Below are positions 57,600 through 64,000 of a stretch of DNA of 64,000 bases, in pieces. The translations under genes were made by a program, and so were the position numbers. Position 1 is the stretch's first letter. Every line of letters begins with the position of its first letter. The notes under the pieces are model-generated. The model was not told the origin of the DNA and made no database searches. It saw only the letters and a list, made by a program, of their open reading frames with translations. The DNA lies in the NCBI RefSeq assembly GCF_001625305.1, contig NW_017802480.1:434001-498000 (forward strand), given 5' to 3'. This stretch comes from Branchiostoma belcheri (taxonomy: Eukaryota > Chordata > Leptocardii > Amphioxiformes > Branchiostomatidae).

Positions 57600-57775
57600 C
57601 ACACAGACGCAGCCCCTGATAGCAGAAGATGGTACTGCAGCGCACCACGGATTCTGGCTGAATCTGAACTGAACGATGAACTGGATGTGGGACTGAGGGC
57701 TCATTCATTTGTACCAGACGTCTGCTGAAGGAAGCAAGCTTTACGAAGACGACTAGACCAGATGAGATTTTTCTC
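57600..57775. repeat. dispersed repeat with GGAAGCAAGCTT core, copy 2
   Basis: It is about 80 percent similar by eye to 55110-55265, including 'gatagcagaagatggtactgca' and GAAGGAAGCAAGCTTTACG. The minus strand of both copies is open with a similar peptide (VVFVKLASF, RRLV.MNEP). Confidence 0.75.
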
Positions 57776-57834
57776 TTTTTTTTCCCCTCGTCAAATGTAA
57801 AGAAAAGAGTTTGGATTTCCATTGGCGTATTTAG

Positions 57835-58640
57835 TTATGCATTTGCGAATTTTTCCCATTTTGGATTTGCATCAGCGGATTTTGACCTTCATTTTCCCAT
57901 TTGGATTTACATTTGCGTACTTCGACCAGCATTCGCGGATTTTGACCTTCATTTTTCCCATTTTGGATTTGCGGATTTTGACCTTCAATTTCTCATTTAA
58001 GATTTGCATTTTCGGATTTTGACCTTCATTTTCCCATTTGGATTTGCATTTGCGAATTTTCACCTTCATTTTCTCAAGATTTGAATTTGCGGATTTTAAC
58101 CATTTTCCCATTTGGATTTGCATTTGCGTACTTGGACCAGACTTTGCGGATTTTCACCTTCGTTTTCCCATTTTGGATTGCATTTGCGGATTTTGACCTT
58201 AATTTTCTCATTTAAGATTTGCATTTGCGGATTTTCACCTTCATTTTCCCGTTTGGATTTGCATTTGCGAATTTTCACCTTCATTTTCTCAATTAAGATT
58301 TGAATTTGCGGATTTTAACCATTTTCCCATTTCGATTTGCATTTGCGTACTTGGACCAGCATTTGCGGATTTTGACCTACATTTTTCCCATTTTGGATTG
58401 CATTTGCGGATTTTGACCTTAATTTTCTCATTTAAGATTTGCATTTGCGGATTTTGACCTTCATTTTCCCATTTGGATTTGCATTTGCGAATTTTCACCT
58501 TCATTTTCTCAAGATTTGAATTTGCGGATTTTAACCATTTTCCCATTTGGATTTGCATTTGCGTACTTCGACCAGAATTTGCGGATGTTCACCTTCGTTT
58601 TCCCATTTTGGATTTCCATTTGCGGATTTGGACAAGCATT
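57835..58640. repeat. ATTTGCAT-rich minisatellite, block 1
   Basis: Roughly 40-bp units of the form GGATTTGCATTTGCGGATTT, then TGACCTTCATTTTCCCATTT. About ten carry a perfect ATTTGCAT octamer. A higher-order unit of about 240 bp (ending GCGTACTTGGACCAG or variant) repeats three times. Confidence 0.92.
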
Positions 58641-59254
58641 TGCCAATTGGATGGCATTTCATCACCAAGCCAGCCTGCCAAGTCAGCCAGCTGAGTTAAC
58701 AATCTAGGTAGGTATCTAAACTTGCTTTTGTATTTTCTATTAGTACGGATAAGTAATATCCACTAATTTAGGGTTTTTGTTTTAGAACTTTCAGGTGAGG
58801 TTGCTTGGGGGATGATTCTCTATGCCTGGAGTCTCTTGCAAGCTTTACGAAGATGGTGACGCCAAATAACAGGTATATAATAACTGTTTTATTTGATCAA
58901 CACTTAAAAAACTGTCAAATTTTTCTTACTTATGATATGGCATATTTCCTTACTTCAGACTTTATTATTATTATTTTCAGGTAACACTGCTGTAAGACTC
59001 GTCCTGAATGTCGACTGAAGGAAGCAAGCTTCACGAAGACGACTAGACCAGATAAGATTTTCCCTTTCATCCCGTCAAATGCAAAGCGTAAGGGTGGGAG
59101 TGTGGGAAGATTTTAAGCCAGTCTCACTACTACATGTCTTGTCTGGTTTGGATGGTTTGCAATGCATTTTATGTAGAGTCTGTTTGGACGTTCAAAGTAC
59201 CGGCGCTTTTACGTCCATTTGCGCGTTTTGAGCTGCACCGTTACGTGTTGACTT

Positions 59255-59605
59255 GCATGTGCGCATTTTGATTTGCATTTGCGTATTTTGATCTACATTT
59301 TCCCATTTCGTATTTGAATTTGCGGATTTTGACCTTAATTTTCCCATTTGGATTTGCATTTGCGGATATTGACCTTCATTTTCTCATTTAAGATTTGCAT
59401 TTGCGTATTTTGACCTTCATTTTTCCATTTGGATTTGCATTTGCGTACTTGGATCAGGATTTGCGTATTTTGACCTTCATTTTTCCATTTTGAATTTGCA
59501 GTTGCGGATTTTGACCTTCATTTTCTCATTTAAGATTTGCATTTGCGGATTTTGACCTTCATTTTCCCATTTGGATTTGCATTTGCGGATTTTGCGGATA
59601 CAAGT
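59255..59605. repeat. ATTTGCAT-rich minisatellite, block 2
   Basis: The same unit as block 1, with about six perfect ATTTGCAT octamers. It is separated from block 1 by about 600 bp that includes a third GGAAGCAAGCTTCACGAAGA core copy (59014-59060). Confidence 0.92.
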
Positions 59606-60941
59606 CGCATTTGGATTCTTCCGTGCCATCATTTTGAAACTGCTTTTTCTGGGATCGTCTGAACCGGAATAACGGCCAGCTAGGTGAGTTGTTACTTTCT
59701 TTACTAATCCAGACATCCAGAAACAAATCACACTAACATTGTAATTTGTCTCTTTTGTCTCTTTAGTCTTCCAGTTAATGTTGACAGGTGGACCATGAGA
59801 AAAGTCAGTTGAACTTGAAATGAGAGGACAAAAGAAATTGTCTCCAGCTGATATTCTTTCTCGTGTAGCCTGAAATATTCCAGCCAGGCCATTTGCTTGG
59901 ATTCTAATTGGCACTCAGTTTTGGTAACTTTGACGCTCATCCTCACATGCCCACCAACAGCTTTTGCACGTTACGTTAAATTTTCAGGCCTTGTGTGCAC
60001 TTGGCTCGAATTCCGTATTACACGTAAAAAAAACTGTTGCAAAAAATTCATTGTTATCAGTAAGAAATATAAAATTGTCCTTTTCTGGCAATAGGAAACC
60101 GGTCAAAATCTGATCTGCTTTAGTTCCCAAATTGTTTGCGAGCCAAGTGATACTCTAGACTTGAAGCATTCCTGTTCGGTTGGTTCTTATGTGCATGGAG
60201 AAGGTTGGTGGTTGTGAGCAGGATGACGTCCCAAATTTCCTCAGCAATGGAGGTACACCTTGACGTGGTGCTGGGGCTTTTGCTAAGATGCCTCCCACAA
60301 AATTAAGTAACGATAACACGTTAAGCTGTGGTCTACTACAAAGGAGGGGACTGCTGAAGTATTCCCAACACTCGATGGTGAAGGTGAGACATCCAAGTAA
60401 TAAGATACGCCAAAATCTAGTTACTCATTAATCTGGATTTGATTTTGAAAACACCCCCTCATCGAGAGACTGCATTTAGCTATAAGCTGTCCGTTATCTC
60501 CCAAGATTTCAGGGGATGGATGAAGGATGGATGTGCTCACTGTTATACCTACTTGAATATAGTAATGAAGTATTTAACTTAACAGAATCAAGGCACACTC
60601 CCATTTACTAATAGACGAAGGATATTTAATCGAACGTTCAACGACTATTTTGGGCCAATATTACCACTTTTGTCAGTTTCAACTCTGTCTTACAGGTCAT
60701 ACCAATTCAGAGACAAAAATGTTTGAAATCCATTTCTTTATCAAGTTTCCGTATTTAGTCTATACATAAAAACCGTGCCAGACTCAACAATCAAGTAGGC
60801 CACATTGAGAATAATTCCCAAGACTAGAGTCTATTAAGTTTAAGTAAGTATGAGTCGCTACTAAGAAGTAGAGCAATGTGAGTTGCATCCTCAACCAATC
60901 ACACTGGGTCACTCTATATACGTTTGAGTGTGTTGAGTTCC
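59606..60941. other. intergenic stretch before the SLC3A1-like gene
   Basis: No supported exon. I see no AATAAA on the minus strand close to the stop codon at 60942. Confidence 0.5.
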
Positions 60942-61527
60942 TTACTCCACCCTAAAAGTACTAAGAATGCCCATGAAGTTGAGATAGGCCTTCTCCGAGA
61001 AGATGTAGCAGTGCTGGCCCTCGTGCATGCTCGGATGCTTGTGGACGTTGTGCCCGGCTGCGTACTCGACGACAAGGCCCTCTCCGACCGCCAGGTGAAG
61101 CTTGTTGAGCTGGACCCGGTCGCCGTTGCGGTCCATCCCGGTGCTGACTGAAATTGTGCCCTCCAGAGGAAGGCCGATGTTGAGCTGGAAGTAGTCGTCA
61201 GTGAGGGGTTGATCACCTGTGTTCGCGGAGACAGGAAGAATTTGGTTATAATCAAAATTATTGACAAAAGACTGGAAGCAATGATCTGTTTCTTTGAGCT
61301 TTTGTTTATTAGAATAACTTCATTGCACCAGAAATGTACATGGTACATTATGTATGCATGGCAACGACGTTTGAACATAGTTCAAAAATACTAGTACTTA
61401 GTAGTCAGATCGGCCCACTGGCCAAGTTATTTTAGGTCTTGATTAAAGAGGTAAGGGTTGGGAAATATGTAACAAAGTTAACTGAAGTACTAATAAACTC
61501 ACATACAGGTGTAATAGACCCATATCC

Positions 61528-61561
<34 letters not shown>

Positions 61562-63834
61562 TATTAAAGAAACAACAAAATTATATTTAAGTTGAACATC
61601 CTTACCTAAGTTCATGGCGATGAGGTACCCCGGTGCTCCCTCTAGCTCCCTGACGAAGGCGAAGGTGTTTGTGTTGTAAAGGACGTAACAGAACCACCCC
61701 CTGTGGATCGCCAGATGGTTCAGTCCACGCATACCCACCAGTGCCTTGTACATGCTTAGAGCTGAATCAGTGGCAGATGATTGTTCCTGTTGGTGAGAAA
61801 AGGTCGTCATTTCAGCATGTACGTTCATATGTGTTGGGTATAGAACATAGGTAAGACCCAGAACAAGATAATTCCATAAGGCAGAGAAGGAAGCTGTGTG
61901 CTATATCAACCCACAAAAGGTGGACAGACACACAAAAACTGACATCAGCCACTCAAAACTATACTTCCGTAGCCGGGAAACATGACTGCATGAATGAGTG
62001 AAGGACTTACATGTAAACCTTGACTACTTGTTGGTATGCTTCTGTATCCGGAAATAATGAATGAATGACAGAATTACCTCAACATTTACTACTTCTTAGT
62101 ACGATTCCTTTCCCCGGAAATTAATGAGTGAGTTAGTGAGTGAATGAATTACTGACAATGCTACCTTAACCTTGACTACCTCTTGGTATGCTTCCTTACC
62201 CCGAAAAATAATGAATGAATGAATAAATGAATGGCAGTATTACCTCAACGTTGACTCCCTGTTGGTAGTCGTCATTGACCGGCAGCCACGTTGTCCATCC
62301 CTCCGGCCCTGTTCGGTTGTTGGTACTGAACCCGGCGTTATCTTCAGTGTTCCACTGCATCGGAGCCCGTTCATAATCCCGGCAGGTAGCAAAGAACGTA
62401 CCAGTCTCGTCCTGAAAAGACGTCAGATAGGAACTTCGTTTTTTTTGTGTGTGTGTGTGTTATAGCAATGACTGTTGATTAACATTGGTGTAAAATTAGA
62501 TATTGAAGTTGAACTAGTTTTTTCCACACAACTGACGACTGGAATGTCCATGGGAATCAATATATGCAGAAGCTAGTCTTGTTTTGGACCAAGGAGGTTT
62601 AAACCTCCTAGTTTGGACGATGAAGAAAAGCTGCCAAAAAGCCAGACTGGCTAAAAGACTAAGGAGAGTAATACTATATAAATGCTGGTCTATAGCTGAA
62701 GCGTGGAGTTACTTACCGTTGGATCTTCTGTGGGATCATCCGGACAGAAGGGGTCCTGAGTCTTCCCCACCTCGGGTGTGATGTCCGACATCCCGATCTC
62801 CTCTCCGTAGTACGTGGTGGGCGTGCCGGGCAGCATCAGAAGCAGCATCACCATCGCTCGAGCGTACTCCGGGTTAAACCGGTCCGGCAGACGGTGGTTG
62901 TCGTGGTTACCGAGCTAGAACAAGGGAAATAGCGACATGTCAAACATCAGTCCAGTTAATGCGATCTTGTAGTATAGATGTCATAATGGCTGTTACCTCC
63001 ATGTGTGTGTGTGTGTCTGTGTGTACGTTCGTGTGCATTTGTCTGTGCTAAAGCATGGCCGTTACAATGTAGGTCTGGTTCAAATGCTATATGTGTTCAG
63101 TCTGTCCAAGAGAACGTCGATAATCACGTCTGAATTTAGTAGTGCTCGCAATTTTCACATGTGTGATTCGTTACATGACCTCCTTGACAGCAGACATACG
63201 GTGTTACAGTTTGCTTGAATTCAACGACATCAAACTCGTGCGACGAATGTATCCAAGCCGTAATTCATAATTTCCTGATGATGGATACAAAGCCTTGCCT
63301 TCAATGAAGAACCTATTATATAGCTATATAGTAACTAACACTATCATATCGAAACAAGATATTCACGGAAGTTCAAGAACGCTTACCACCCAGTTGGGCC
63401 AGCGCCGTGCCGGCACTTCCTTCAGCCACGAGTCGACCAGCTGGTGGGTCTTGGTTCCGGTCAGCTCGCTCCCCGGCAGGTTGCCGTACTTGGACGTCCC
63501 GCTGATGAGTTGGAAGTTGAACGGGAAGTCCGCCTCGACTTTCCCGTCCTTGCCGTAATACCTGGTCAGCCCCTGGGGCGGCAGATACACCTCCGTCACC
63601 ATGAACCTGCGGGAAGGAAAGAAGGAGAGAAAACACGGGGTTACACTACCTGGTTTACGAGGGTTTGGTACATCCATGTTGCCTGGTAGCTGGCCCCTTT
63701 GCACTCCCAGTTAGATTTCAAACCAGACACGTATGCACGCACGCACACACACGCAAACACACGCACACACACACGCACACACACACTGGAACACATGGAC
63801 ACTGACGCAGAGAGAGAGAAAGGCACACTCACTT

Positions 63835-63871
<37 letters not shown>

Positions 63872-64000
63872 ATCTAGGAACACACATAATACTCCTGTAA
63901 ACACACTCACACACACACACACATGGTCCCGAAAACATAATCTTCTCGGCAAAGGCAATCAGCCAAGCTAAGTACAACCAAGCATTTACCTGTATTTCTC
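60942..64000 (-). CDS. SLC3A1 (rBAT)/GH13 maltase-like protein, C-terminal part
   Basis: Minus-strand exons: 63990-64000 (partial), 63387-63606, 62717-62914, 62244-62411, 61606-61786 and 60942-61216. Phases are continuous to the TAA stop at 60942-60944. The gene is cut by the window's right edge, so the N-terminus and the GH13 nucleophile region are absent. Visible family motifs are YRFMVTEVYLPP, RYYG..ADFPFNFQL, WPNWVLGNHDNHRL (GH13 region IV with NHD), MLPGTPTTYYGEEIGM, ERAPMQWNTEDNAGFS, TWLPVNDDY and HRGWFCYVLYNT..FVRELEG. The RGWFC and RELEG words resemble rBAT, the heavy subunit of cystine and dibasic amino-acid exchangers. The intact NHD is more typical of active alpha-glucosidases. Either role is possible. 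Confidence 0.87.
61530..61559. repeat. (CA)15 microsatellite
   Basis: An uninterrupted CA tract in the last intron of the SLC3A1-like gene. Confidence 0.95.
63730..63925. repeat. (CA)n-rich microsatellite region
   Basis: Several CA/CG tracts separated by short unique sequence, inside the intron between 63606 and 63990. Confidence 0.9.

Noticed and set aside
57872-58558. Lys/Asn-rich minus-strand frames with repeated KVKIRKCKSKWENEG words
   Set aside because: They come from the ATTTGCAT minisatellite. No start context, splice sites or flanking domains support a gene.

Overview
The window looks like nuclear DNA of an invertebrate chordate, most likely an amphioxus (Branchiostoma). I infer this from protein-level resemblance (SUCLA2, DNMT2/TRDMT1, Gal3ST, a cytosolic SULT and an SLC3A1/maltase-like protein in animal form), many small GT-AG introns, polymorphic microsatellites and a high density of short foldback (MITE-like) elements. 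No species-specific marker proves it. I see no bacterial operons, CRISPR arrays, rRNA or tRNA.

Layout: 1-3910 is mostly anonymous, with possible 5' non-coding exons. 3945-15305 (+) is an 11-exon gene for a very large low-complexity protein: an N-terminal coiled coil, about 1,000 residues of a 9-residue EQPAPTKPA repeat, a Lys/Pro-rich tail, LIM-type zinc-finger exons and a basic PGSP-rich C-terminus. Its exons carry one apparent single-base frameshift inside the repeat and a pair of mutually exclusive LIM exons. 15306-19540 is gene-poor. 19655-24368 (+) is a type II membrane galactose-3-O-sulfotransferase-like gene (6 exons). 25349-26512 (-) is an intronless DNMT2/TRDMT1. It lies head-to-head with 27095-36732 (+), a 12-exon succinyl-CoA ligase beta subunit (SUCLA2) that has two interchangeable copies of exon 6. 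37968-40078 (-) encodes a secreted LamG/concanavalin-like protein (4 exons). 40.1-49.6 kb is a transposon- and repeat-dense gap. 49633-52055 (+) is a cytosolic sulfotransferase (6 exons). 52.1-60.9 kb is mostly satellite-like tandem DNA. 60942-64000 (-) is the C-terminal part of an SLC3A1 (rBAT)/GH13 maltase-like gene that runs off the window.

The genes are unrelated housekeeping and metabolic genes and do not form a pathway. The recurring theme is local duplication of exons and exon edges. Two genes carry homologous, equal-length, phase-matched exon pairs that can only be used one at a time. Two introns contain tandem arrays in which the repeat unit is the 3' splice site plus the first 18-30 bases of the following exon, so several decoy acceptors precede the real one. 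A MITE insertion has duplicated the splice donor of a Gal3ST exon. A 1.09-kb foldback transposon in SUCLA2 intron 1, with 26-bp perfect terminal repeats and a 9-bp target duplication, is built from dozens of small palindromes.
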